In this document: piece by piece, positions 44,931 through 52,497 of the stretch
Layout of the letters: every line of letters starts with the position of its first letter
Numbering within the stretch: the stretch's first letter is position 1
Assembly (NCBI GenBank): GCA_019116705.1
Contig: DXBF01000007.1
Span: forward strand, 1-64,000
Origin: Candidatus Gemmiger avistercoris
GTDB lineage: Bacteria; Bacillota; Clostridia; Oscillospirales; Ruminococcaceae
Direction of reading: 5' to 3'
DNA length: 64,000 nucleotides
The notes under the pieces: generated by a model
Seen by the model: the letters and a program-made list of their open reading frames with translations, nothing else
Databases searched by the model: none
Told to the model about the DNA's origin: nothing
Program-made: the position numbers and the translations under genes

Positions 44931-46640
44931 TCACACCTCCTTGGGCAGATGCACCGTCACGCGGGTGTATTTGCCGGGCTCGCTCTCCACCTTCAGGCCG
45001 TACTGCCGCCCGTAGATCAGCTGCAGCCGTTTGTGCACGTTGGCGATGCCGATGCCGTTCATCGACGAGCCGCTGCGCTTGCGCTCGGTGGTCAGGATGC
45101 CGGCCAGCCGTTCGGGTTCGATGCCCGCGCCGTCGTCCTCCACGCAGAGGTAGAGGTCGCCGCCCTCCGCGCGGCCGGTCAGCGTGATGGTGCCGCATTC
45201 GCCGGTGGGTTCAATGCCGTGGAAGATGGCGTTTTCCACCAGCGGCTGCAGCGTCAGCTTGACGATGCGGCAATCGTAGAGTTCCTCCGGCACCCGGTTC
45301 TCAAAGGTGAAGGTCTCCAGGTACCGCACCGACTGGATGGCGATGTAGTCGTTCAGCAGGCCCAGTTCTTCCCGCAGGGGGATCTTGTCCTGGGTGCCTT
45401 TGGCGATGTTTTTCAGCAGGTTGGACAGGCTGCGGGTGATGTTGGCGATGCCGGGGTTTTTCTGGATCACGGCCATCCAGCGGATGGAATCCAGCGTGTT
45501 GTACAGGAAATGGGGGTTCACCTGGCTCTGCAGCAGGTCGATCTCGATGTTGCGCCGCTGGTTGTACATGGCCTCGGTCTCCCGCAGCAGATGCTGGATG
45601 CTCATGGACATCTCGTTGACCGTGCGGCCGATCTGCCCCAGTTCGTCCTGGGGCTTCTCGATGGCCGGGTCAAAGGAAAAGTCGTTGGCGGCGATGCGCC
45701 GCAGCCGGTCGTTCAGGCGGCTGATGGGGCGGGAAAAATAAGCCGAGAACAGGACCGACAGGCAGAGCGCCAGCAGCAGGCTCAGCGCCACCACCGCGAT
45801 GACGGTGTACAGGATGTGGATGCCCTCCTGGTCGAGTTCGGTCTGCAGCACGCAGTGGTACAGCCGCAGCCCGCCCATGGAAAGCGGCTCGCTGCGCACT
45901 TCGTAGAGCCGGCCGCCGATCATGCAGTCGCCGTCGGTCAGTTCCCCGGCGGTAAAATCGTCCGATACCTCCGCAGGGCGGGCCGTCACCAACTCGCCGG
46001 AAGCCTCCGCCACGAACAGGGGGTTCAGTTCGGTGTAGGGCTCCAGCGCCCGGTCAAGCAGTTCCAGGTTCAGTTCCACGTACAGGTACCCCTGGCCCGG
46101 GCGGCTGCCCAGCCCCTGGATCGGGCGGATCATGGCCAGCGCCTGCTCGCCGCCGTGGATGGACTGCACCACCCCCACCTGCTGGGAGGCGCCGCTCTCT
46201 ACCGCCTGCTGGTACAGGGGCTGAGCCCGGATGGCGTCGTAGTCGTGCAGTTCGCCGAAGGTCTGCGCCGTGGCGGACACGATGAGCCCCTCGTCGTTGA
46301 CGACGCTGAGGACGTCGATATAATTCTGCACCGGGGAGGTGGCCAGGTAGGCGTCAAGGCGTTCCTGCGCGTCGATGGCCTCCGCCTTGGAGGCGTTCAG
46401 CGAGCGGGAAACGGTGCTGTCGCTGGCGCACAGCACGGCCAGATCGTTCAGGTCGGTGAGGTAGGTGTTCAGCTGGCTCTGCAGCGTGGACAGATAGATC
46501 TCGTCGATATGGGCGGCGCGCTGGTTGATGATGTCGTTCAGGTAGCCGTACAGCGACAGGTTGCCCGCCAGGCTGACCACCGCCGTGCACAGCACGGACA
46601 GCACGATCAGGCGGAACCGCAGGGTATGGGTAAAACGCAA
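44931..46640 (-). CDS. YesM-type sensor histidine kinase
   Basis: 569 residues from a TTG start (46640) that has a perfect AAGGAGGT nine bases upstream; ATG codons at 46796 and 46859 in the same frame have no such site. First membrane helix in FRLIVLSVLCTAVVSLAGNL, an extracytoplasmic dCache-like sensor (about 35-290), second helix (ILYTVIAVVALSLLLALCLS), HAMP, then His_kinase domain QSQVNPHFLYNTLDSIRWMA with the phosphorylated His, and ATPase boxes LQPLVENAIFHGIE, DDGAGIEPERLAG, GIGIANVHKRLQLIYG. Senses an extracellular carbohydrate and acts on the YesN partner. Confidence 0.92.
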   Translation of the reverse strand: MRFTHTLRFRLIVLSVLCTAVVSLAGNLSLYGYLNDIINQRAAHIDEIYLSTLQSQLNTYLTDLNDLAVLCASDSTVSRSLNASKAEAIDAQERLDAYLATSPVQNYIDVLSVVNDEGLIVSATAQTFGELHDYDAIRAQPLYQQAVESGASQQVGVVQSIHGGEQALAMIRPIQGLGSRPGQGYLYVELNLELLDRALEPYTELNPLFVAEASGELVTARPAEVSDDFTAGELTDGDCMIGGRLYEVRSEPLSMGGLRLYHCVLQTELDQEGIHILYTVIAVVALSLLLALCLSVLFSAYFSRPISRLNDRLRRIAANDFSFDPAIEKPQDELGQIGRTVNEMSMSIQHLLRETEAMYNQRRNIEIDLLQSQVNPHFLYNTLDSIRWMAVIQKNPGIANITRSLSNLLKNIAKGTQDKIPLREELGLLNDYIAIQSVRYLETFTFENRVPEELYDCRIVKLTLQPLVENAIFHGIEPTGECGTITLTGRAEGGDLYLCVEDDGAGIEPERLAGILTTERKRSGSSMNGIGIANVHKRLQLIYGRQYGLKVESEPGKYTRVTVHLPKEV

Positions 46641-46696
46641 AGGGGCGCGACCTCCTTCCGAAAAAAAGCGTTTGCCGCGCGTCGGCGGCCGGGGCG

Positions 46697-46740
46697 CTTC
46701 CTCCCCCGGGGGAGGAAGGACGGGGCCTGCCCCGTCCTTC
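46697..46740 (-). promoter_or_regulatory. Overlapping leader hairpins upstream of the kinase gene
   Basis: CTTCCTCCCCCGGGGGAGGAAG with 46697-46718 is a 22-bp perfect palindrome, and GAAGGACGGGGC (46715-46726) pairs with GCCCCGTCCTTC (46729-46740). The two helices share bases 46715-46718 and cannot form fully together. They lie in the 5-prime leader (about 160 bases) of the YesMN transcript. Confidence 0.5.
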
Positions 46741-46808
46741 CTGGCTCCTGGCGTGCGGGCGGGACGGCGCGCCGCCGCGCCCCGCGCCTTTTCCATACAG
46801 ATACCTTT

Positions 46809-46837
46809 ATTATGGTGCGCCCGGGGCCGTTTGTCAA
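46809..46837 (-). promoter_or_regulatory. Promoter of the YesMN operon
   Basis: On the minus strand TTGACA (46832-46837), 17 bases, CATAAT (46809-46814). Confidence 0.7.
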
Positions 46838-46916
46838 CCGCAGGCCGGGACGGCCGCACCGCGCCCGCAGGGGCGTGCTATGAAAAAACAGCAAAAGGAC
46901 CGAAAGGAGAAATACC

Positions 46917-47711
46917 ATGAATGCAATGACTTTGAAGATCGTCAACGCCGAAGGCGCGGTGCTGCAGAGCTGCACCGGCACCGGCACGCTGCGCCTGGTC
47001 TACCGCGAGGCCTACCGGCCGGGGGACTGCCTGGTGCTGGACGCCGGGGCGCCGGGGCGCTTTGCCGTCGTACAGTGGGAGGATACCATGCCCCCGGCCC
47101 TGCTCTACGCCGCACAGCGGGAACTGCGCTTCCGCGTCCCCTTCGGGGAGCAGGCCACGGTCTACAGCCCCAAGTCCTTCACCGGGGCCTGCCAGGTGCT
47201 GCGCGCCCGCCCCGCGCGGCCCGAGGAGGTCGCCGCACGGCGCAACCTGGCCTTCAACCCTTATGACCAGCACGAAAACGAGGGCGCCTGCCCCCATGCG
47301 GCCGCCAATGTGGAGACCCGGGGCGAAGCGGTCTTTGCCGCCCGCAACGCCATCGACGGCGTGTATGAGAACGCGGGCCACGGCGTCTGGCCGTTCCAGA
47401 GCTGGGGCATCAACCGGGACCCCGAGGCGGCGCTGACGCTTTCCTTCGGCCGCCCGGTCACGGTGGACGAACTGCGCCTGACCCTGCGGGCGGACTTCCC
47501 CCACGACAGCTGGTGGACCGCCGCCACCGTCTGCTTCAGCGACGGCAGCCGCGAGGTGCTGCCCCTGCAAAAAAGCGGCGAACCCCAGGCCTTCGCCATC
47601 GCCCCGCGCACCGTCACCGGCCTGGTGCTCTGCGAACTGAAAAAGGCCGATGACCCCAGCCCCTTCCCGGCCCTGAGCCAGATCGAAGCCTGGGGCACCG
47701 AAGCCCGCTGA
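46917..47711 (+). CDS. Protein of unknown function with discoidin-like C-terminal domain
   Basis: 264 residues, no signal peptide. AAGGAG precedes the ATG. The first 110 residues are a beta-rich domain (TGTLRLVYREAYRPGDCLVL, GRFAVVQWEDTMPPALLYAA). The second half looks like an F5/8-type carbohydrate-binding jelly roll: AARNAIDGVYENAGHGVWPF, QSWGINRDPEAALTLSFGRP, VTVDELRLTLRADFPHDSWW, TAATVCFSDGSREVL. Sometimes found beside GH88/lyase loci. No catalytic residues stand out. It is divergent from the YesM gene and probably belongs to the same uronide locus. Confidence 0.7.
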   Translation: MNAMTLKIVNAEGAVLQSCTGTGTLRLVYREAYRPGDCLVLDAGAPGRFAVVQWEDTMPPALLYAAQRELRFRVPFGEQATVYSPKSFTGACQVLRARPARPEEVAARRNLAFNPYDQHENEGACPHAAANVETRGEAVFAARNAIDGVYENAGHGVWPFQSWGINRDPEAALTLSFGRPVTVDELRLTLRADFPHDSWWTAATVCFSDGSREVLPLQKSGEPQAFAIAPRTVTGLVLCELKKADDPSPFPALSQIEAWGTEAR

Positions 47712-47754
47712 CCGCCGCGCAGCATCCGCGGCCCCTGGAAGGATACACAGAACG

Positions 47755-47786
47755 CGCGCCCCGGAGGGAACCCTCCGGGGCGCGCT
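47755..47786 (+). terminator. Terminator after the discoidin-like gene
   Basis: GCGCGCCCCGGAGGG (47755-47769) pairs with CCCTCCGGGGCGCGC (47772-47786); only a weak T run (TGCAGTTT) follows. Confidence 0.65.
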
Positions 47787-47845
47787 GCAGTTTCGGCAAG
47801 ATCCGGCAGATGCGGGCCAAAACGGCACAAAAAGGCCGCGGTCTC

Positions 47846-47943
47846 AGAAAAACTGGATCGGGGAGGCCAAGTTGCGCAGCAGCGCGACGGCGCTCCATCC
47901 GGCGATGGCGCTGGTGGTGGACGGAGGCTGGATCAGCGGCTGA
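47846..47943. pseudogene. Chimeric gene scrap: aspartate dehydrogenase tail joined to a short-chain dehydrogenase tail
   Basis: Bases 47846-47916 equal 51677-51747 except for one base; on the minus strand both encode the last 23 residues of aspartate dehydrogenase (SAIAGWSAVALLRNLASPIQ, then FF and stop). At 47910-47943 the plus strand reads ALVVDGGWISG-stop, the usual C-terminal end of a short-chain dehydrogenase/reductase, and the plus-strand terminator 55 bases further on is probably that gene's own. The join falls in GCGCTGGTG, which both genes can share. A deletion or recombination between an SDR gene and a second aspartate dehydrogenase copy is the simplest reading. The rest of 47712-48150 is non-coding. 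Confidence 0.75.
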
Positions 47944-47997
47944 CGTTTTTCCGTATTTCTCTTTTTACGATATTCCGTACCGGCTGACCGAGAAAGC

Positions 47998-48036
47998 GCC
48001 CGGCACAGACGTTTCCCGTCTGTGCCGGGCGTTTTT
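47998..48036 (+). terminator. Terminator downstream of the SDR scrap
   Basis: GCCCGGCACAGACG (47998-48011) pairs with CGTCTGTGCCGGGC (48017-48030), then GTTTTTG. Confidence 0.85.
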
Positions 48037-48150
48037 GTGCGGTTTTTGCGTTTCGCGGTTTTTTCCGGCGTTGGCGGGCCATACTATTCCCTGACCGGGA
48101 CATCTGTGACCGCGCCCCGGCGTTTTCTGTGGGATGCAAGGAGGGAACCC

Positions 48151-49398
48151 ATGCCGATGAACCCTTTTGAACAGAAGCCCCGGCCGCTGGAGGCGGGCTT
48201 CATGAACTGGAAGGACCTGGCCGCCAAACCTTACCACAAGCGGGAGACCGACCCCTACACCCGAGTGCGGGCGATTTTGCTGAACGGCGCCGAGTTCGAG
48301 GCCGTCTGGTTCAGCCACCAGTTCCACCGCCACTGCCCGGACAACGACCTGCGCCGGGAACTGGCCCTGCTGCGGCGGCAGGAACAGCAGCAGCAAAAAC
48401 AGATCGCCGCCCTGAAGCCCCTGGACGAGACGGTGCTGGAACACACCATCGGGTACGAGCAGCTGGCTGTGGACCTGACCGCCTGCATGGCCCAGTGCGA
48501 ACCCGACGGGTATGTGAAGCAGGCGCTGGATTTTGCGCTGCTGGAGGACTTCGACCACCTGTACCGCTATGCCGACCTGCTGGAGATGGACGAGGGCGTC
48601 CACGCCGAGGACCTGGTGGGCCGCTACACCGAGATCATGCCCGCCCGGCCCACCATCGCCCACCACCGCTGGCCTGCGGACTCGGTCAAGGTGCCGATCC
48701 GGGGCAAAAAGGCGGCGCTGGTGACCAAGCTGCATGTGAACATCATCACGGCGGCCGAGCAGCAGACCATGAACTATTATATGAACCTGGGCAATTTCTA
48801 CCCCACCGACCGGGGCCGCAGGCTGTACACCGAGATCGGCATGGTGGAAGAGCAGCATGTGACCCACTACGGCAGCCTGCTGGATGTGAAGTGCAGCTGG
48901 CTGGAAAACCTGCTGATGCACGAATACACCGAGTGCTACCTGTACTACAGCGCCTTTGAGACCGAGACCTGCCCCGCAGCCAAAAAGATCTGGGAGCTGC
49001 ATCTGGAACAGGAGATCGCCCACCTGCACCACGCGGCCCGGCTGCTGGAAAAGTACGAGGGCAAGCAGTGGCAGCAGGTGATCCCCGACGGCACCTTCCC
49101 CGACGTGCTGGCGCTGGGGCCCAACATCGAGTATATCCGCGGCGTGCTGGCGGACACCGTGACCCTGACCGCCCAGGGCGAGGGCTACGCCCCGGTGGCC
49201 GACCTGGACCCCAACGCGGACTTTTTCCGCTACCAGGAACTGGTCAACGGCCCGGCGTCCGGGGTAGCCAGCCACCGGGTGATCCAGGACGCCATCGCCG
49301 AAAACGGCCGGGACTACCGTTTCGAGACGGCGGAGCACCCCATCCCGGCCCTGCGCTGCCGCACGAAGGACAACACCACCCTGGGCCGCAAGGTTTGA
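48151..49398 (+). CDS. Ferritin-like domain protein of unknown function
   Basis: 415 residues, cytoplasmic, AAGGAGG before ATG 48151. A helical core carries carboxylate and His pairs arranged as in di-iron four-helix proteins: LEDFDHLYRYADLLEMDE, AEQQTMNYYMNLGNFY, MVEEQHVTHYGSLLD, HEYTECYLYYSAFETET, HLEQEIAHLHHAARLLEKYE. An N-terminal Gln-rich coil (LRRQEQQQQKQIAALKP) and a C-terminal extension (YRFETAEHPIPALRCRTKDN) flank it. Could be a rubrerythrin-like peroxide or metal handling protein, but it is far longer than rubrerythrin (about 190). No neighbour helps. Confidence 0.7.
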   Translation: MPMNPFEQKPRPLEAGFMNWKDLAAKPYHKRETDPYTRVRAILLNGAEFEAVWFSHQFHRHCPDNDLRRELALLRRQEQQQQKQIAALKPLDETVLEHTIGYEQLAVDLTACMAQCEPDGYVKQALDFALLEDFDHLYRYADLLEMDEGVHAEDLVGRYTEIMPARPTIAHHRWPADSVKVPIRGKKAALVTKLHVNIITAAEQQTMNYYMNLGNFYPTDRGRRLYTEIGMVEEQHVTHYGSLLDVKCSWLENLLMHEYTECYLYYSAFETETCPAAKKIWELHLEQEIAHLHHAARLLEKYEGKQWQQVIPDGTFPDVLALGPNIEYIRGVLADTVTLTAQGEGYAPVADLDPNADFFRYQELVNGPASGVASHRVIQDAIAENGRDYRFETAEHPIPALRCRTKDNTTLGRKV

Positions 49399-49440
49399 GG
49401 GAACGCGCGAAATTTGCATCCCCTGTCAGGGGAAAACAAG

Positions 49441-49487
49441 GCCCCGCCGGGCCGGAGAAGCGATGTCTCCGGCCCGGCGGGGCTGTT
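49441..49487 (+). terminator. Terminator of the ferritin-like gene
   Basis: GCCCCGCCGGGCCGGAGA (49441-49458) pairs over 18 bases with TCTCCGGCCCGGCGGGGC (49466-49483), then TGTTTTC. Confidence 0.85.
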
Positions 49488-49631
49488 TTCAGGTTTTCCG
49501 GCGGGCGCGGGCCGGGCCGAAACAAAACGGAAAACCAAAAACGCGCCGTCCGGCCGGGGAAACACCTGGAGCAGGGCGGCGCGTTGCGGTACGATAGAAA
49601 AGGACCCGGTGAAAGAAAGGAGGAAAGAGCT

Positions 49632-50243
49632 ATCGCAAAAACGATCTACGGCTATATCCGCGTCAGCTGTAAGGACCAGAACGAGGACCGGCAGCGCATC
49701 GCCCTGGGGGAAGTGCCGGTGCCGGAAAAGAACATCTACATAGACAAGCGTTCGGGCAAGGATTTCGACCGGCCCCAGTACCGCAAACTGCTGCGCAGGC
49801 TGCGGCCCAACGATCTGCTCTACATCAAGAGCATCGACCGCCTGGGGCGCAATTATCGAGAGATCCTGGAACAGTGGCGGCTCCTCACCCGGGAAAAGCA
49901 GGTGGACATCGCGGTGCTGGATATGCCGCTGCTGGACACCCGCCGCGGCAAGGACCTGATGGGGACCTTCCTGGCCGATGTGGTGCTGCAGGTGCTGTCC
50001 TTTGTGGCGGAGAACGAGCGCGCCAACATCCGCCAGCGCCAGGCCGAAGGCATCGCCGCGGCCAAGGCCCGGGGCGTCCGGTTCGGGCGGCCACCCAGGC
50101 CGCTGCCGGAAAATTTCACGGCGGTCTATCTCTGCTGGAAAACCGGCCAGATCACCGGCACAGCGGCGGCCGCCGCCTGCGGCATGCCGCTGGCGACCTT
50201 CCGCTACCGGGCCGAACTTTACGAAAAGACCCTGTTATTGTGA
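49632..50243 (+). CDS. Serine recombinase (resolvase/invertase family) with an apparent ATC start codon
   Basis: 203 residues read as IAKTIYGYIRVSCKDQNEDR, where Ser12 is the catalytic nucleophile; next YIKSIDRLGRNYREILEQW, FLADVVLQVLSFVAENERAN, the Arg-rich E-helix IRQRQAEGIAAAKARGVRFG, and a C-terminal helix-turn-helix ACGMPLATFRYRAELY. All landmarks of a small resolvase are intact. The expected MAKTIYGYIRVS start reads ATC (49632-49634) eight bases after AAAGGAGG; no in-frame ATG, GTG or TTG lies between the upstream stop region and this point close to a ribosome site. Either ATC is used at low rate, or an ATG-to-ATC change has nearly silenced the gene. A 16-bp inverted repeat directly follows the stop codon. 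Confidence 0.75.
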   Translation: MAKTIYGYIRVSCKDQNEDRQRIALGEVPVPEKNIYIDKRSGKDFDRPQYRKLLRRLRPNDLLYIKSIDRLGRNYREILEQWRLLTREKQVDIAVLDMPLLDTRRGKDLMGTFLADVVLQVLSFVAENERANIRQRQAEGIAAAKARGVRFGRPPRPLPENFTAVYLCWKTGQITGTAAAAACGMPLATFRYRAELYEKTLLL

Positions 50244-50288
50244 CCGGGCCTGTTACAGAAAGGTGTACTTTCCTGTAACAGGCCCGGT
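50243..50288. repeat. 16-bp perfect inverted repeat after the recombinase gene
   Basis: ACCGGGCCTGTTACAG (50243-50258) and CTGTAACAGGCCCGGT (50273-50288), with a second partial pairing AAAG/CTTT in the 14-base centre. No T run follows. It may be the terminator or a recombination site for the recombinase. Confidence 0.6.
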
Positions 50289-50434
50289 GAATCAATATGG
50301 GAAAAGTATAGCACACCCATACGGAAAAAGCTATACGTCCCCCGCAAAAATCAGAATTTTCCGCCCCGCGGAAAGCCCTGTTTCCCCACTTACAAAAAAG
50401 TACACGTTTTCAATCAGACAAGGAGGAAAATCAA

Positions 50435-51592
50435 ATGAAAAAAGTTATGGCAGGAATCACGGCGCTGGCAATGGCAGCCGCGTTGGCGGGGTGTGGAGGA
50501 AACGACGGGACCCCCGAAGCAACGGAGGAAACATCGTCGTCTGCACCTTCTTCTGCCCCTGCGTCAGAGGATACGGCATCTTCTGCGGCAGATACGGGAG
50601 AACCGGCTTCTGTGGAGACGCTGGAAACCACGATTGAACAGGATGTGGAAAACAGCATCGCAGCAATGAATGCAGAGTACGAAAGCCTTGTGGCGGACAT
50701 CACGACATACGACCAGTACCGGGAAAATGCAGACCGGGTAAAAGCATTTTACGATAAGGTGTTCACGGACACGGAAGCGCTGTGCATCCGTATGTGCGAA
50801 TACAGCATCGCCTATGCGGAAGCCGTCGTTGGGGCGGACGCTTCCTCTGAAGAAAAGTACGGCGCGCTGGACGGTCTGTATGACTGTTTGTATGACGATG
50901 CCGGGGAGGAAATTTACGACGAAACATACAGCGGTTTTATGGAGGACCTGTACGACGATTTTTACGGCGGCGTACTGGAAGACGCCTATGAGGAAGAACC
51001 CTATGCAGAATGGTCTGACACGCGCACACAGGAATATGAATGGTGGTCTGATACAAGGTCGGACATTTATGATGTATGGTCGGATTGCAGATCCGATATT
51101 TACGGCTTTTGGAGCGATGTGAAGAGCGAATTGTGGGGAGATGACGAGGAAAAAGTGCAGGAAGAGATCGATGACTTCCGCGAAGACGTGGAAAAACTCA
51201 AGAGCGAGGTTTCCCGGGGAGCGGAGCCGTCATCTGCCCCTGCACAGGCGGTCTCTCAGACACAGGCCGAACCGACGCCCACCCCCGCGGCCTCGGACGG
51301 CGCCGCGGCAGACAGCACTGCGGCCACGGGCATCCGCCCGGAATTCCAACAGGCCATGGACAGCTATGAAGCGTTCATGGACGAATACTGCGCCTTTATG
51401 GAAAAGTACAGTGCTTCGGACGGCAGCGACCTGACGCTGCTGGCGGATTACGCCGACTACATGAGCCGGTACGCCGACATGATGGAGGACTTTGAAGCCT
51501 GGGACAGTGAAGAAATGACCACGGAAGAGACCCTTTACTATATTGAAGTACAGACGCGCATCAACCAGAAGCTGCTGGAAGCCGCCGCCTGA
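50435..51592 (+). CDS. Lipoprotein with acidic WSD repeats and a DUF6591-like C-terminal domain
   Basis: 385 residues. Signal peptide and lipobox in MKKVMAGITALAMAAALAGC, AAGGAGG before the ATG. A Ser/Ala/Glu linker is followed by a helical domain (LETTIEQDVENSIAAMNAEY), a very acidic Tyr-rich part, then four tandem units of the type EWSDTRTQEYEWWSDTRSDI, YDVWSDCRSDIYGFWSDVKS, each about 10-11 residues with a WSD core. A Pro/Ala stalk leads to a C-terminal helical domain IRPEFQQAMDSYEAFMDEYC, LLADYADYMSRYADMMEDFE, which matches what I know as DUF6591 (part of many Oscillospiraceae lipoproteins). Lower GC than neighbours. Function unknown. Confidence 0.75.
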   Translation: MKKVMAGITALAMAAALAGCGGNDGTPEATEETSSSAPSSAPASEDTASSAADTGEPASVETLETTIEQDVENSIAAMNAEYESLVADITTYDQYRENADRVKAFYDKVFTDTEALCIRMCEYSIAYAEAVVGADASSEEKYGALDGLYDCLYDDAGEEIYDETYSGFMEDLYDDFYGGVLEDAYEEEPYAEWSDTRTQEYEWWSDTRSDIYDVWSDCRSDIYGFWSDVKSELWGDDEEKVQEEIDDFREDVEKLKSEVSRGAEPSSAPAQAVSQTQAEPTPTPAASDGAAADSTAATGIRPEFQQAMDSYEAFMDEYCAFMEKYSASDGSDLTLLADYADYMSRYADMMEDFEAWDSEEMTTEETLYYIEVQTRINQKLLEAAA

Positions 51593-51623
51593 ATCCCCGC
51601 CCGCACTCCCTGTGACCGAACGG

Positions 51624-51654
51624 CCCCGGGCCGGAGCAACGCTCCGGCCCGGGG
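51624..51654. terminator. GC-rich hairpin between convergent genes
   Basis: CCCCGGGCCGGAGC (51624-51637) pairs with GCTCCGGCCCGGGG (51641-51654). Little T run on either side, so termination strength is uncertain. Confidence 0.5.
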
Positions 51655-51674
51655 TTGGCTATGTTTCGTGTCGC

Positions 51675-52475
51675 TTAGAAAAACTGGATCGGGGAAGCCA
51701 AGTTGCGCAGCAGCGCGACGGCGCTCCATCCGGCGATGGCGCTGGTGTCCGAGCAGACGTCCACCACCGCCCGGACGCCGCCGGCCTCGGCGGTGATGCG
51801 GTGGTCGTCGCCGCGCCAGCCGGGAACCGCGTGCAGGGTCACGCCGGTGGCTTCGGGGCCGGCGGTGGCCAGGGCGGCGGCGACCGCCACATTGACCCGC
51901 CGCGGGAACACCTCGATGGCCTCCCGCGCGTTGCCGGCAAAGACCGTCGTCTTTTCGCTGCCTTCCAGCAGGCGCTCCGACCACACCGGCGTGCCGCGGA
52001 ACCCTTCGGCGCCGGTATCGGTCTCGATGCCCGCCGTTTCGGCCAGACGCAGGGCCTGCGCCATCAGCGTCACGGTCTGCAGCACGTCAAAGCCGCCGAT
52101 GGCCCCGCTGGCCAGGTGCACGCGCGCGCCGCCCTCCCGCGCAGCCTGCTGCACGCGGTCATAAAAAGAGGCGTCGGCGAAAGCGCCGATCGAAAGCAGC
52201 ACCAGGTTCACGCCGCGCTGCAGCGCCGGGCAGGCGTAGTCCCGCACCGCCTGTACCGAGGCGGCTTCCACCAGGTAGGCGGGGCCCAGCGCCAGCAGTT
52301 CGTCCAGCCCGGTGCAGGCGCGGCAGCCCATGGCGGCGGCCAGTTCCCCGGCGGATGCGGGGCTGCCGCCCAGCGCGCCGGCCAGTTCCTAGTCCGGCAG
52401 CAGGCCGTCTTTCCACGCCTGGGCCACGATGCGCCCCGGGAAGCCGCAGCCGATGATCCCGAATTTCGTTTTCAT
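51675..52475 (-). pseudogene. Aspartate dehydrogenase gene interrupted by one in-frame TAG
   Basis: Starting at ATG 52475 (GGAG upstream) the frame reads MKTKFGIIGCGFPGRIVAQA, WKDGLLPD, then TAG (52389-52391), and continues without loss of frame as ELAGALGGSPASAGELAAAM and the rest of a normal aspartate dehydrogenase: GAFADASFYDRVQQAAREGG, SGAIGGFDVLQTVTLMAQAL, FPRRVNVAVAAALATAG, HRITAEAGG. The full length, 266 codons including the TAG, equals the usual family size, and the Rossmann GCGFPGR is intact. The family makes oxaloacetate or iminoaspartate from aspartate. A single base change (for example TAC to TAG) broke the gene; re-initiation at ATG 52331 would give a protein without the NAD-binding start. 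The tail is duplicated at 47846-47916. Confidence 0.8.
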
Positions 52476-52497
52476 AGGGCTCTCCTTCCGGCCCCCG

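Noticed and set aside
46641..46859. Longer N-terminus for the YesM kinase (ATG 46796 or 46859)
   Set aside because: Neither ATG has a ribosome site, the extra residues are Arg/Pro/Gly-rich, and they would cross the promoter and leader hairpins; TTG 46640 has AAGGAGGT.
43605..46883. Open frame of 1092 codons on the plus strand
   Set aside because: Antisense to the YesN/YesM genes, no recognisable domain.
52389..52391. TAG read as pyrrolysine or another recoded residue
   Set aside because: Aspartate dehydrogenases have no such residue there and no recoding element or tRNA is seen; a plain nonsense change is simpler.
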